A DNA stretch of 64,000 nt from Pseudomonadales bacterium (GCA_028285415.1 JANQPF010000021.1:62001-126000), one strand, 5' to 3'. Counted from the stretch's first letter, positions 43,549 to 52,871 are shown. The notes: generated from the sequence alone by a model not told the origin. Numbers and translations: made by a program.

Positions 43549-45102
43549 TCAGCTGGTAGTGAAGACCTGCAGAGATGCGCAAATTGCCAGAATGAGGAGT
43601 GCCATGAAACCAAGACCGCGTACGCTCGGCTGCCAGGCGGGATAACGCCAGCTGGCGGTTGCGGCGGATCCTCCCAGCAACGGATTCAGGCTCAGCGTGG
43701 TACCCGCTGCGACGACAAAGCCAATCACGTTCCACCACAGCCAGGACACGTCCTGCGCCAGCACGGCCACCGCCAGGTTGGCACAGAGACCCGCGAAAAA
43801 ACCGGTCAGCGCGGCTGCCTGGCGAATGCCGTTCAGCAACACGGCGGTGCCGAAGAGCGCAAGCAGGGGACCGTTTGCCATGGAACCCACCTTGTTGATG
43901 GCTTCAAGGACGGTGGGCGCGATGGCCTCAACCTGAAACGACAGCGCCAGGCTGAAAACTCCCCAGCCAAGCGTTGCCAGACGTGACGTCCACAGCAATT
44001 GCCCGCCCGACAAATCCGTGAACGGTTTGACGAAGTCCTCCACTGTCGCGGCCGACAGGCTGTTGATGGCGGAGTCGATCGAGGACATCGCCGCAGCCAT
44101 CAGCCCCACCATCACGAGGCCAACGAATCCCGGGGCGAAGTTCTCCAGCACATAGAGCGGGAACACGAGGTTGTAGTTCGGTTCGCCAGCCTGATTTTCC
44201 GGAAGCGCTGCGACGAAGTCGGCGTGACCCGCGGCAAACGCTGCGAGCCCGAGACCCAGCAGACAGTAGCTCAGCACCAATGGGAAGCGGAAGCAGCCGT
44301 TGAAGAACAGCACCCGCTGTACGGCCCGGTCGTCTTTTGCTGCAAGTACGCGCTGCGCCTGGCTCTGGTCGCAGCCGTAGTAGGCCATGTACAGGAAAAA
44401 GCCGCCGATGAGCATCGGCCAGAAGCCGTAGTCGTTGCCGGTCACGCCCCAGTCGTTGACGAGCGTCTCGGTGCGGGCCTCGAAGAATGCGGACCACGAA
44501 ACGACGTCGGCAATCAGGAAGAGGCTCACGAGCACCGTCACGCTCAGCAGCGCAAGCTGGACGACGTCGCTGACGACCACCGCGCGCAGCCCGCCGAGGA
44601 GATCGTAGGCAATGGTGATGACCATGAGGAGCGCCACGGCCGCGGTGAAGGAGATGTCCAGAAGCAGCGCGAGCACAATTGCGACACCGTAAATCGTGAC
44701 GCCCGTGGCGACGCCGCGGAAGAGCAGGAAAGACGCGCTCGCAACGCGACGGCTGGCGACGCCGAGACGGTCCTCCAGTAGGGCATAAATGGAGGTGGCT
44801 CCGGTCTGGCGTGCCGGAATCATGAGGAAAATGAGCGCCGCCATGGCGAGCGGCACTGCGAGCTCGTACTGCAGCCACAGGAGGCCGCCGCCGCTGACAA
44901 AACCGACGAACGCCGGTGCACCCATGAGCGAGTTCGTCGAGCACTGGGTCGCGATGGTGGACGCTGCGAGGCTTGCGCTGCTCATGTTGTTGCCGGCAAG
45001 AAAGTAATCCTGCGCATGGCGCTGGCTGCGGCCGATGAAGGCAGCCAGCAAGAGCATGCCAAACAGATAGAGGGCCATCACACCCCAGTCGAGCCACGTC
45101 AT
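43549..45102 (-). CDS. sodium:solute symporter (SSS family)
   Basis: A 517-residue membrane protein with about 13 hydrophobic helices, starting DWGVMALYLFGMLLLAAFIG, with the SSS hallmark QDYFLAGNNMSSASLAASTIATQCS and GGLRAVVVSDVVQ. It takes up a small solute (sugar, amino acid or organic acid) with sodium. It is divergent from the glucosylglycerate-phosphorylase-like gene, so import of glucosylglycerate or a related glucoside is a reasonable inference, not proved. Confidence 0.88.
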   Translation of the reverse strand: MTWLDWGVMALYLFGMLLLAAFIGRSQRHAQDYFLAGNNMSSASLAASTIATQCSTNSLMGAPAFVGFVSGGGLLWLQYELAVPLAMAALIFLMIPARQTGATSIYALLEDRLGVASRRVASASFLLFRGVATGVTIYGVAIVLALLLDISFTAAVALLMVITIAYDLLGGLRAVVVSDVVQLALLSVTVLVSLFLIADVVSWSAFFEARTETLVNDWGVTGNDYGFWPMLIGGFFLYMAYYGCDQSQAQRVLAAKDDRAVQRVLFFNGCFRFPLVLSYCLLGLGLAAFAAGHADFVAALPENQAGEPNYNLVFPLYVLENFAPGFVGLVMVGLMAAAMSSIDSAINSLSAATVEDFVKPFTDLSGGQLLWTSRLATLGWGVFSLALSFQVEAIAPTVLEAINKVGSMANGPLLALFGTAVLLNGIRQAAALTGFFAGLCANLAVAVLAQDVSWLWWNVIGFVVAAGTTLSLNPLLGGSAATASWRYPAWQPSVRGLGFMALLILAICASLQVFTTS

Positions 45103-45128
45103 GAAGACGGCACCTGGAAGGTGAGCAC

Positions 45129-45165
45129 GCTTTTTGCATTATCCATATATGCATACGCAAAAAGC
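45129..45165. promoter_or_regulatory. 9-bp inverted repeat in the transporter/phosphorylase divergent region
   Basis: GCTTTTTGC (45129-45137) and GCAAAAAGC (45157-45165) form a perfect inverted repeat with a 19-base AT-rich spacer that contains the palindrome TATGCATA. The site sits midway between the divergent starts at 45102 and 45193 and is a good candidate for a shared operator. Confidence 0.5.
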
Positions 45166-45192
45166 CTGGTATGGTGTCGCCGCCGTTTAGTC

Positions 45193-46959
45193 ATGAACCA
45201 CACGTTGAGCTCGGAAACCACACGACAGAACGGACGCGCACGGCGTCTGCCAAGGAACCAGCAGGAATATGAGCTCCTGCAGTTGCTGACGAACCTTTAC
45301 GGCGATGGCATGGGTGATGAGCTTGCCAGCCGGCTTCTGCAGATTGCGGAGAACGTCAGCGTGCCGCCGTCGCGACCGCTGACGTTGTCCGCCGAGCAGG
45401 TGCTTCTGATCACTTACGGTGACACCGTCAGCGAGTCCGGTCGGCCGCCCCTCGCGACGCTGAAAACATTTGCGGACGCTCACCTCGAAACGGCGTTCAG
45501 CGGCATCCACGTGCTGCCGTTTTACCCCTATACCTCCGACGATGGCTTCGCAGTCTGCGACTACGGTGCCGTGCGCGAGGACCTCGGCACGTGGGCGGAC
45601 GTGACCGATCTTGCCGAGCGCTTCGACCTGATGTTCGATCTTGTCATCAATCACTGCTCGCGCGAGCACCTGTGGTTCGCCGACTTCATCAGCGGCCGCG
45701 TCCCCGGTAAAGATTTTTTTATCGAGGTGCCCGCTGATACCGAACTTGATGCGGTGGTGCGCCCGCGCAACACGCCGCTCCTGAGCCCGGTGCAGACTTA
45801 TGGCGGGACGCGCCATGTCTGGACGACGTTCAGCGACGATCAGGTAGATCTCAACTTTGCCAATCCGGACGTGCTTGGCGCGTTCGTCGAGATCCTCTTC
45901 GACTACGTTGAGCGCGGCGCACGTTACATCCGCCTCGACGCCATTGCCTTTCTCTGGAAGCGGGTCGGCACCTCCTGCATGAGCCTGCCGGAGACGCATA
46001 TGGTGGTCAAAATCATGCGGCTGCTGCTCGACATCAGCGGCGCTGATGCGCGGCTCCTGACCGAAACCAACGTCCCCCATGCGGAAAACGTCAGCTACTT
46101 CGGTGCACGGGACGAGGCGCATATGGTGTATCAGTTCAGTCTCGCGCCGCTGCTGCTCTACGCCTATCTCTTCCAGGACGGCAGCTACCTGCAGGATTGG
46201 GCACGGACGCTGGACGCGCCGCCCGCGGGCTGCGCGTATCTCAATTTCATCGCCTCGCACGACGGGATCGGGCTGAGGCCCCTCGAAGGCTTGGTGCCGG
46301 AGGCGGATGTGGCGTCGCTGATCGAGCTTGTGCATGAGCGCGGTGGTTTCGTCAGCATGCGCAGCACGGCGGACGGCACGGAGCGCGCTTACGAGCTCAA
46401 CATTTCGCTCTTTTCCGCGTTCGGCGGGGATGCAGCGGACGTGCCGGCGTTCATCGGTGCGCATCAGCTCCTCTGCGCCTTCCAGGGTGTGCCGGCCATT
46501 TACCTGAACGCGCTGCTCGGGCAGGCCAACGATCTCGGTGAAGTGGAACACACCGGCCGTACGCGATCGATCAACCGAGGCAAGCTCGAGCTGGCGGAGG
46601 TCCTCGAGCGTCTGCAGGATCCCACGCTGCCGGAACGGCAGGTATTTGAGGGTTTGACTCACAGCCTGGCTTTGCGCAGACAGCAGAGTGCGTTCAGTCC
46701 CGAGGCGCGGCAGGAGGTGCTGTCCACACCCGCCTCTCAGCTTGCGCTCCTGCGCGCAAGCGAAAGCCAGCGCATTCTGGTCATCGCCTCTTTTCTGCCG
46801 ACGGCGCAGCGTGTGTCGATAGAGGAGCTCGTCCCGGGACACGTCTTTGACGGCGCGCGCTGCGACATTCTGACGGGCGCCTGGCACGATGCTGCCGAGC
46901 CGCTGCATCTCGCGCCGTACCAGGTGGTCTGGCTGGACTTAGACCGCCGCCAGGATTGA
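45193..46959 (+). CDS. GH13 glucosylglycerate phosphorylase-like enzyme (sucrose-phosphorylase family)
   Basis: A 588-residue GH13 subfamily-18-type enzyme. Catalytic elements: nucleophile Asp in IRLDAIAFLWK, acid/base Glu in LLTETNVPH, and transition-state Asp in ASHDGIGLRP; SGIHVLPFYPYTSDDGF is the sucrose-phosphorylase signature. The TETNVPHAEN variant and the neighbouring GpgS and phosphatase genes favour glucosylglycerate as substrate, giving glucose 1-phosphate and glycerate. The ATG at 45193 is used. Its last 21 bases overlap the end of the convergent synthase gene. Confidence 0.85.
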   Translation: MNHTLSSETTRQNGRARRLPRNQQEYELLQLLTNLYGDGMGDELASRLLQIAENVSVPPSRPLTLSAEQVLLITYGDTVSESGRPPLATLKTFADAHLETAFSGIHVLPFYPYTSDDGFAVCDYGAVREDLGTWADVTDLAERFDLMFDLVINHCSREHLWFADFISGRVPGKDFFIEVPADTELDAVVRPRNTPLLSPVQTYGGTRHVWTTFSDDQVDLNFANPDVLGAFVEILFDYVERGARYIRLDAIAFLWKRVGTSCMSLPETHMVVKIMRLLLDISGADARLLTETNVPHAENVSYFGARDEAHMVYQFSLAPLLLYAYLFQDGSYLQDWARTLDAPPAGCAYLNFIASHDGIGLRPLEGLVPEADVASLIELVHERGGFVSMRSTADGTERAYELNISLFSAFGGDAADVPAFIGAHQLLCAFQGVPAIYLNALLGQANDLGEVEHTGRTRSINRGKLELAEVLERLQDPTLPERQVFEGLTHSLALRRQQSAFSPEARQEVLSTPASQLALLRASESQRILVIASFLPTAQRVSIEELVPGHVFDGARCDILTGAWHDAAEPLHLAPYQVVWLDLDRRQD

Positions 46960-48186
46960 CGGCTGCGGGCCGAACGCGTCGCTGTCGGCTGCGACGGCAG
47001 CTTTGATGTCGGCGAAGACGTCCGGGTAGACGCTCGTGACGCGGTTCCAGGACGGGATGAACGGCGTCTCCTCACCGCTTTCCAGGAACGATTCGCCGGC
47101 CTTGAGAATGTTGCTTGCAAAAAGCTCCACGGCCCGCTCCTCCGCGTCGCGGTCCAGCGACAGGCCGTTCATTTCAGCGTCGTTGGCGTAGGACTCGATG
47201 AGGTCTAGTGCGATCCGCAGGTACGTGGCTTTGATGGTACGCACGGCGCCGGCGTCGAACACCGTGCCGTAGGTAGCGAGCTTCTTGAAGAGCGACTTGG
47301 CGATATCCATGCTCATGCGCGACAGTCCTCGGCTGACGTCGTCCGCCGACAGCGGCTGGTGCTTGTGATCGTAGTTGTCCGCAACCTCAACCTGACACAG
47401 CCGGTTCGTTGAATAGTTGCGGTAGACTTCCGAGAGCACGCCGATCTCCAGTCCCCAGTCGGACGGTATCCGCAGGTCTTTGATGACGTCCATCTGCATC
47501 GAAAACTCGCCGGCCAGGGGATAGCGGAAGCTGTCTAGATATTCGAGATATGGATGCTCGCCGTGCACCTTTTTCATGGTGCGTATGAGCGGAGAGACCA
47601 GGAGGCGGCTGACCCTGCCGTTCAGCTTGCCTTCCGCGACGCGTGCATAGAAACCTTTGCAGAACTCGTAGTTGAATCGCGGGTGCGCCACCGGATAGAA
47701 GAGGCGTGCAAGCATGCCGCGGTCGTAGGTGGTGATGTCGCAGTCGTGCAGCGCCACGGCGTGAGCTTCGCCGACGGCCTGAACGTAGCCAAAGCAGTAC
47801 CAGACGTTGCAGCCTTTGCCGAGCTCACCCGGCGCCAGACTGAGCGCCTCGAGTTGTTCCTGAATCTGCCGCATGCGTGGGCCGTCGTTCCAGATGACGG
47901 TATGTTTCTGCGGAAGACGTGAGAAATAGCTGAGCGCGTGGCGGTACTGCGCTTCGTCCGCCCGGTCGAGACCGATGACGATTTCACCGACGTAACGTGC
48001 CTTGGACAACTCGTCCACGATGTGGGCGAGCGCAGGATGCTCGAGTTCGGAGTAAAGACACGGTAACACCAGGGTCATCGGCCGCTGTTGAGCGTACGTC
48101 TCGAGTTCCGCCTCCAGATCTTCGAGCGGCCGGTTGGCCAGGTTGTGCAGGGTGGTGATGATGCCGTTCTGAAAAAAGTCGCTCAT
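46939..48186 (-). CDS. gpgS: glucosyl-3-phosphoglycerate synthase (GT81)
   Basis: A 415-residue GT-A fold glycosyltransferase. The N-terminal LVLPCLYSELEHPAL, the metal motif HDCDITTYD near residue 147 and the NYEFCKGFYARV and PLAGEFSM segments match the GpgS family, which joins NDP-glucose to 3-phosphoglycerate. It runs in an operon 15 bases after the HAD phosphatase that would remove the phosphate. It overlaps the convergent phosphorylase gene tail to tail. Confidence 0.85.
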   Translation of the reverse strand: MSDFFQNGIITTLHNLANRPLEDLEAELETYAQQRPMTLVLPCLYSELEHPALAHIVDELSKARYVGEIVIGLDRADEAQYRHALSYFSRLPQKHTVIWNDGPRMRQIQEQLEALSLAPGELGKGCNVWYCFGYVQAVGEAHAVALHDCDITTYDRGMLARLFYPVAHPRFNYEFCKGFYARVAEGKLNGRVSRLLVSPLIRTMKKVHGEHPYLEYLDSFRYPLAGEFSMQMDVIKDLRIPSDWGLEIGVLSEVYRNYSTNRLCQVEVADNYDHKHQPLSADDVSRGLSRMSMDIAKSLFKKLATYGTVFDAGAVRTIKATYLRIALDLIESYANDAEMNGLSLDRDAEERAVELFASNILKAGESFLESGEETPFIPSWNRVTSVYPDVFADIKAAVAADSDAFGPQPSILAAV

Positions 48187-48201
48187 GCTCGTTGCTCTCC
48201 G

Positions 48202-49017
48202 TCAGCTCGCTGCGCACCGGGTCAAGGCCGCGTTGACCGCCGCATCCCAGCCGCGCGGTCCGGCTGCGCGGGCCTGAACCGCCGGGATTTCTGGAATGCT
48301 CAGGTAGTCGCCGTTACGTCCAGGGCAGATCACACAAACGTCGGCAACTCTGAATAGCGGTAGATCGTTGGGACTGTCGCCGCAGGCAACGGTGTGCTTC
48401 GCGTGTCCCTGCATGTAGCGGTACACGCGCCGGACGCGCTTCGCGGCGCTGCCTTTGTCAGTCTGCGGCATGACATGTCGAAAACGTCCGCCTTCGACGA
48501 TCTTGAGAGACAGATCGGCAAGGGCGAGGGTGAACTCGTCGAGGCGGGTGGCGCTGTCCTGCCAGACGATGGGTTCGCTCACCAGACGGTCTTTGGCCTG
48601 ATGGGCACCCAGCGTTGTGAGCCCGGTGGTGTTCGCAACGTCCAGCGCGCTCATGTCCGCAAATCCGTGGAACGCGAAACCGTGCCGTTTGCGCAGCGCC
48701 GCCAGCAGTCTGCAGATTTCTGCATAACCCGGTTCGTGCAGCTCGATGGCGCGCCCGAACTTCTGGACGAATGAGCCCGCCGGGGTGAGATCCTGCGGCC
48801 AGGCAATGCCGGCGCCGTTTTCGAAGATCCATGGGGTGGGCACGTCGATGAAGGCAGCGAGCGCCGCCAGCTCCGGCAGCGTTTTACTCGACACCGGAAC
48901 CACCGCAACGTTGCGCGCCTGCAAGGCGTTGATCGCCTCCGCAGCGGTTTCGAGGTCGTAGCCGTCGTCGAGCAACGTGCCGTCTAAGTCGGTGAAGACC
49001 AGCGCGGCGGGTGTCAT
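48202..49017 (-). CDS. HAD phosphatase, mannosyl/glucosyl-3-phosphoglycerate phosphatase family
   Basis: A 271-residue HAD-IIB phosphatase. Motif I FTDLDGTLL (residues 8-16), motif II SSKT (VPVSSKTLPEL), and motifs III/IV in TDKGSAAKRV and ACGDSPNDLPLF. The ENGAGI stretch is typical of mannosyl-3-phosphoglycerate phosphatases. With GpgS downstream it would finish glucosylglycerate synthesis. The ATG at 49017 is chosen as it starts the HAD fold; no strong ribosome site is seen, and a start farther up (frame to 49071) cannot be excluded. Confidence 0.82.
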   Translation of the reverse strand: MTPAALVFTDLDGTLLDDGYDLETAAEAINALQARNVAVVPVSSKTLPELAALAAFIDVPTPWIFENGAGIAWPQDLTPAGSFVQKFGRAIELHEPGYAEICRLLAALRKRHGFAFHGFADMSALDVANTTGLTTLGAHQAKDRLVSEPIVWQDSATRLDEFTLALADLSLKIVEGGRFRHVMPQTDKGSAAKRVRRVYRYMQGHAKHTVACGDSPNDLPLFRVADVCVICPGRNGDYLSIPEIPAVQARAAGPRGWDAAVNAALTRCAAS

Positions 49018-49065
49018 GAGCGGGGGTCGATTTGATCTGACATGAGGTGCGCCTCCCATTGCGCC

Positions 49066-49081
49066 TGGCACAGCTGATGCA
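49066..49081 (+). promoter_or_regulatory. sigma-54 promoter facing the urease operon
   Basis: TGGCAC-N5-ATGCA has the GG-N10-GC spacing of -24/-12 promoters and one mismatch to TGGCAC-N5-TTGCA. The start would be near 49092, about 140 bases upstream of ureD. Confidence 0.6.
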
Positions 49082-49098
49082 GTGCTTTCTCTGAATAA

Positions 49099-49115
49099 TG
49101 CAAAGAGTCTGCCAG
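49099..49115 (-). promoter_or_regulatory. sigma-54 promoter facing the glucosylglycerate synthesis operon
   Basis: On the minus strand CTGGCAG-N5-TTGCA matches TGGCAC-N5-TTGCA at all but one position, with GG-N10-GC spacing. The start would be near 49088, about 70 bases upstream of the phosphatase ATG. It faces the plus-strand promoter at 49066. Confidence 0.6.
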
Positions 49116-49146
49116 GCGCTGCGTATGCCGCGCTGGTGCGGGTGGT

Positions 49147-49206
49147 GCGTCGCTATGACGCGATTCACGCCCCAAAATGAGGCTCGCGCGCACCGCTTTG
49201 GTGCGC
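49147..49206. promoter_or_regulatory. NtrC-box-like enhancer pair
   Basis: GCGCACC-N5-GGTGCGC (49188-49206) contains a perfect GCACC-N5-GGTGC core, the NtrC consensus. A weaker dyad of the same geometry, GCGTC-N5-GACGC (49147-49161), is centred 43 bases away. Centres are about 110 and 67 bases upstream of the minus-strand sigma-54 start. Confidence 0.55.
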
Positions 49207-49230
49207 CAAATGTGGATGAGAGGAAACCGA

Positions 49231-50067
49231 ATGGCCGTGGATGCATCCCGGGTAAGACACCGTACGCCTGGCTGGCAGGCGGCGCTGACGCTGCGCTATG
49301 CCGAGCTGGGCGGGCGTACGCTGCTGCGTCACGAGCACGTTGGCCCGCTGCGGGTGCAGCGGCCGTTCTTTCCGGAAGACGGTGTCAATCACACCTATCT
49401 CCTGCATCCGCCCGGTGGCCTGGTCGGTGATGACGAGCTCCGCATTCAAGCCGATGTCGAAGCAGGGGCACATAGCCTCATCACGACGCCGGGCGCCACC
49501 AAGGCGTATCGCAACGTGTGCTCGGGGGCGCGGGTTACGCAGCGTTTCAACGTGCAGGGTGCGCTCGAGTTCCTGCCGCAGGAGACAATCCTCTTTGATG
49601 GCGCGCGCCTGCGTTCGCACACGCACTTCGAGTTGGGGCAGGCCGCCCGGTTCGTGAGCTGGGAAACGCTTTGTCTCGGCAAGGTCGCCGACGAACAGCG
49701 CTTCACGACGGGGTATGCCGACTTCCGTACGACCATTGCGGGACCGTCCGGTCTCCTCTACGACGACCGTCTTGTTCTGGAAGGCGGATCCGCCTTGTTG
49801 CGCGAGCCCTGGGGTCTGGGCGGCAGCCCCGTCTCTGGCGTGATGCTTGCATATCCTGCGGATGAACAGCTCCTTGGCATTGCGCGTGAGCGGCTGCGCG
49901 TTGATGCCGAAGGATTTGCGGCAACGCTGCTGGACCAACTGCTGGTAGTGCGTGCGCTAGTGCGTCAGAGCCAGGCGGCGTTGAGTGCCTTTCGTGAAGT
50001 GTGGTCTGCGATCCGGCCGAGCCTGCTCGGCCCGACACCCTGCGCACCGCGCATCTGGTCGACTTGA
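49231..50067 (+). CDS. ureD: urease accessory protein UreD
   Basis: A 278-residue UreD/UreH. Characteristic motifs: [50 protein letters not shown] and [14 protein letters not shown]. It scaffolds UreF and UreG on the apo-urease and lines the nickel-delivery tunnel. The ATG at 49231 has GAGAGG upstream; an in-frame ATG at 49177 lies before the NtrC-like hairpin and has no ribosome site. First gene of the urease operon. Confidence 0.93.
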   Translation: MAVDASRVRHRTPGWQAALTLRYAELGGRTLLRHEHVGPLRVQRPFFPEDGVNHTYLLHPPGGLVGDDELRIQADVEAGAHSLITTPGATKAYRNVCSGARVTQRFNVQGALEFLPQETILFDGARLRSHTHFELGQAARFVSWETLCLGKVADEQRFTTGYADFRTTIAGPSGLLYDDRLVLEGGSALLREPWGLGGSPVSGVMLAYPADEQLLGIARERLRVDAEGFAATLLDQLLVVRALVRQSQAALSAFREVWSAIRPSLLGPTPCAPRIWST

Positions 50068-50089
50068 GAACAATGAGGGGGGAATCGTC

Positions 50090-50722
50090 GTGCAATTGAC
50101 ACCGCGAGAAAAAGACAAGCTGTTGCTCTTCACGGCGGCGCTGGTTGCAGAGCAGCGTTTGGCGCGCGGGGTGAAGCTGAATTATCCGGAGGCGGTTGCC
50201 CTCATTTCCAACGCCATCGTGGAAGGTGCACGGGATGGGCGTCGCGTCGCAGATCTCATGCAATACGGCACGACGCTCCTGAGCCACGACCAGGTGATGG
50301 ACGGCGTGGCGGAAATGATGGATGAGATTCAGGTTGAGGCCACCTTTCCCGACGGCACGAAGCTCGTCACCGTGCACAACCCCATCCCGCATACGCCGGC
50401 GCGCGTGCCTGGTGAGATTCTGCCGGAGCGCGGTGACATAGAGATCAACGCCGGCTTGGACACGCTGCGGGTGACCGTCGTCAACACGGGTGATCGCCCC
50501 ATACAGGTGGGCTCTCACTATCACTTCTATGAAACAAATCCGGCGCTCGACTTTCCACGCCCCGACACGCAGGGCATGCGCCTCAACATCCCCGCCGGGA
50601 CGGCGGTCCGGTTCGAGCCGGGACAGAGCCGCGACGTCGAGCTGGTTGCTTTTGCCGGAGACCGCCTGGCGTTCGGCTTCCGCGGCGAGGTCATGGGCGC
50701 AATGGACGGAGCAACCTCATGA
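50090..50722 (+). CDS. ureAB: fused urease gamma-beta subunit (UreA-UreB)
   Basis: A 210-residue fusion. Residues 1-100 are the gamma subunit ([40 protein letters not shown]); residues about 108-210 are the beta subunit ([42 protein letters not shown]). Such fusions are known from Helicobacter and scattered proteobacteria and actinobacteria; most have separate genes. GTG start with AGGGGGGA upstream. It overlaps ureC by four bases. Confidence 0.93.
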   Translation: MQLTPREKDKLLLFTAALVAEQRLARGVKLNYPEAVALISNAIVEGARDGRRVADLMQYGTTLLSHDQVMDGVAEMMDEIQVEATFPDGTKLVTVHNPIPHTPARVPGEILPERGDIEINAGLDTLRVTVVNTGDRPIQVGSHYHFYETNPALDFPRPDTQGMRLNIPAGTAVRFEPGQSRDVELVAFAGDRLAFGFRGEVMGAMDGATS

Positions 50723-52422
50723 CCCGGATGACCCGCGCGGCGTACGCAGAGATGTTTGGTCCTACGACCGGTGATCGCGTGCGCCTGGGGGATACCAACC
50801 TCGTCATCGAAGTCGAAAAAGACTACACGCGCTACGGCGACGAGGTGAAGTTTGGCGGTGGCAAAGTCATTCGCGACGGCATGGGTCAGAGTCAGCGCCC
50901 TGCGGACGAGGTGATGGACTGTGTCATCACCAACGCGTTGATCCTCGACCATTGGGGCATCGTCAAAGCCGACGTGGGTATCAAAAACGGCCGCGTTGCC
51001 GGGATCGGCAAGGCCGGGAATCCGGATACGCAGGCGGGCGTCGACATTGTCATTGGACCGGGCACCGAAGCCATTGCCGGTGAGGGGTGCATATTGACCG
51101 CGGGTGGCATCGATGCACACATTCACTTCATCTGTCCCCAGCAGGTTGATGAGGCGCTGATGTCGGGAGTGACCACCATGCTGGGCGGTGGCACCGGCCC
51201 GGCCACGGGCACCAACGCAACGACCTGCACGCCCGGGCCCTGGAACATCCACCAGATGTATCGCGCGGCCGACGATTTACCGATGAACGTCGGCTTCCTC
51301 GGCAAAGGTAACGCCAGCCTGCCGCTCGCGCTCGATGAGCAGCTTGTCGCGGGCGCAATGGGCCTGAAGCTTCACGAGGACTGGGGGACAACCCCGGCTG
51401 CCATCGATAACTGTCTGAACGTCGCTGAACGCTTCGACGTGCAGGTGGCCATTCACACGGATACGCTCAACGAGTCCGGCTTCGTCGAAGATACCATCGC
51501 CGCCTTCAAAGGACGGACGATTCACACCTACCATACGGAAGGCGCGGGCGGCGGACATGCGCCGGACATCATCAAAGCCTGCGGTTCCCCCAACGTGCTG
51601 CCGTCGAGCACCAATCCGACGCGACCGTACACGGTGAATACGATTGATGAGCACCTCGACATGCTCATGGTGTGTCATCACCTCGATCCGGGCATTGCCG
51701 AAGACGTTGCGTTCGCCGAGTCGCGCATCCGGCGGGAGACCATTGCCGCGGAGGACATTCTTCACGATCTTGGCGCGTTCTCGATGATTGCGAGCGATTC
51801 GCAGGCCATGGGACGGGTGGGTGAGGTGGTATGCCGCACGTGGCAGACGGCGCACAAAATGAAAGCCCAGCGCGGTCCGCTCGCGCCGGACACGGAACGC
51901 AACGACAACTTCCGCGCGAAACGGTATATCGCCAAATACACCATCAATCCGGCGTTGACCCACGGCATTGCGCACGAAGTGGGATCGGTGGAAGTGGGCA
52001 AGCTCGCGGACCTTGTCCTCTGGCAACCGCGCTTTTTTGCCACCAAACCCAATCTGATCATCAAAGGCGGCTTCATCGTAGCAGCTGCCATGGGCGATCC
52101 GAACGCATCCATTCCGACACCGCAGCCCGTTCACTATCGCAATATGTTCGGTGCAATGGGGGGTGCGCGGAACGCAACGTGTGTCAGCTTCGTCTCCCAG
52201 GCTGCGTTGGACGACGGTCTGGGCGAGCGCCTGCAGCTGAAGCACCGGCTGGTTGCAGTCAGCGGCTGCCGCGACGTGCAGAAGGGTGACATGGTGCTGA
52301 ATGGTTATGAGCCGGTCATGGAAGTGGATCCCGAAACCTACGAAGTGCGCTGTGATGGTGAGCTTCTGACCTGCGAGCCGGCGGCTGAGCTACCGCTGGC
52401 GCAGCGGTACTTCCTGTTCTGA
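50719..52422 (+). CDS. ureC: urease alpha subunit
   Basis: A 567-residue catalytic subunit hydrolysing urea to ammonia and carbamate. All active-site parts are present: nickel His in DAHIHFI, the lysine to be carbamylated in GLKLHEDWG, His in AIHTDTLNE and [10 protein letters not shown], flap Cys-His in MVCHHLDPG, and nickel Asp in [11 protein letters not shown]. Length is normal. ATGA overlap with ureAB. Confidence 0.97.
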   Translation: MTRMTRAAYAEMFGPTTGDRVRLGDTNLVIEVEKDYTRYGDEVKFGGGKVIRDGMGQSQRPADEVMDCVITNALILDHWGIVKADVGIKNGRVAGIGKAGNPDTQAGVDIVIGPGTEAIAGEGCILTAGGIDAHIHFICPQQVDEALMSGVTTMLGGGTGPATGTNATTCTPGPWNIHQMYRAADDLPMNVGFLGKGNASLPLALDEQLVAGAMGLKLHEDWGTTPAAIDNCLNVAERFDVQVAIHTDTLNESGFVEDTIAAFKGRTIHTYHTEGAGGGHAPDIIKACGSPNVLPSSTNPTRPYTVNTIDEHLDMLMVCHHLDPGIAEDVAFAESRIRRETIAAEDILHDLGAFSMIASDSQAMGRVGEVVCRTWQTAHKMKAQRGPLAPDTERNDNFRAKRYIAKYTINPALTHGIAHEVGSVEVGKLADLVLWQPRFFATKPNLIIKGGFIVAAAMGDPNASIPTPQPVHYRNMFGAMGGARNATCVSFVSQAALDDGLGERLQLKHRLVAVSGCRDVQKGDMVLNGYEPVMEVDPETYEVRCDGELLTCEPAAELPLAQRYFLF

Positions 52423-52427
52423 CCGCA

Positions 52428-52871
52428 ATGCTGGAGCTGACGGAAAAACTGAACGACGCTGACAAGCATGTCGACGGCGTGCTCTGTCTCCCTTACGAGG
52501 TGCGGCAGAAGAGCCGTTTTCGCGCCCGGCTGGAGGACGGTACGGAAGTGGGTGTAATCATCGAGCGGGGCTCGGTGCTGCGTGGTGGGGATACGCTGAC
52601 CGGCCCTGCGGGTCGCCGAATTCGCGTTCGCGCGGCGGAAGAAGCGGTTACAACGGTATCGTCCAACGACGTTCGCCAGCTCGCCAGTGGTGCGTATCAC
52701 CTCGGCAACCGCCATGTTCCGCTGCAGATTGGCAACGGCTGGGTGCGGTACCTGCGCGACCATGTGCTCGACGACATGTGCAGGCAGCTCGGATTGGAAG
52801 TCACCTGCGAGGTAGCCTGCTTCGAGCCGGAATCCGGCGCTTACGGGCATCACGGGCACCCGCATGAGTGA
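52428..52871 (+). CDS. ureE: urease accessory protein UreE (nickel chaperone)
   Basis: A 147-residue metallochaperone. The conserved YHLGNRHVPLQI motif near residue 90 carries the dimer-interface nickel His, and the C-terminus is His-rich (GHHGHPHE), a nickel-storage tail. N-terminal LPYEVRQKSRFRARLEDG matches UreE. It begins five bases after ureC and overlaps ureF by eight. Confidence 0.93.
   Translation: MLELTEKLNDADKHVDGVLCLPYEVRQKSRFRARLEDGTEVGVIIERGSVLRGGDTLTGPAGRRIRVRAAEEAVTTVSSNDVRQLASGAYHLGNRHVPLQIGNGWVRYLRDHVLDDMCRQLGLEVTCEVACFEPESGAYGHHGHPHE

Noticed and set aside
45123-45138. Possible sigma-54 promoter toward the phosphorylase gene (GAGCAC-N5-TTGCA)
   Set aside because: The nearly invariant GG at -24 is AG, and the site is inside an inverted repeat that explains the same bases.
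45187-46908. 573-codon open frame opposite the GH13 gene
   Set aside because: Antisense shadow with no ribosome site; the + strand frame has all GH13 catalytic motifs.
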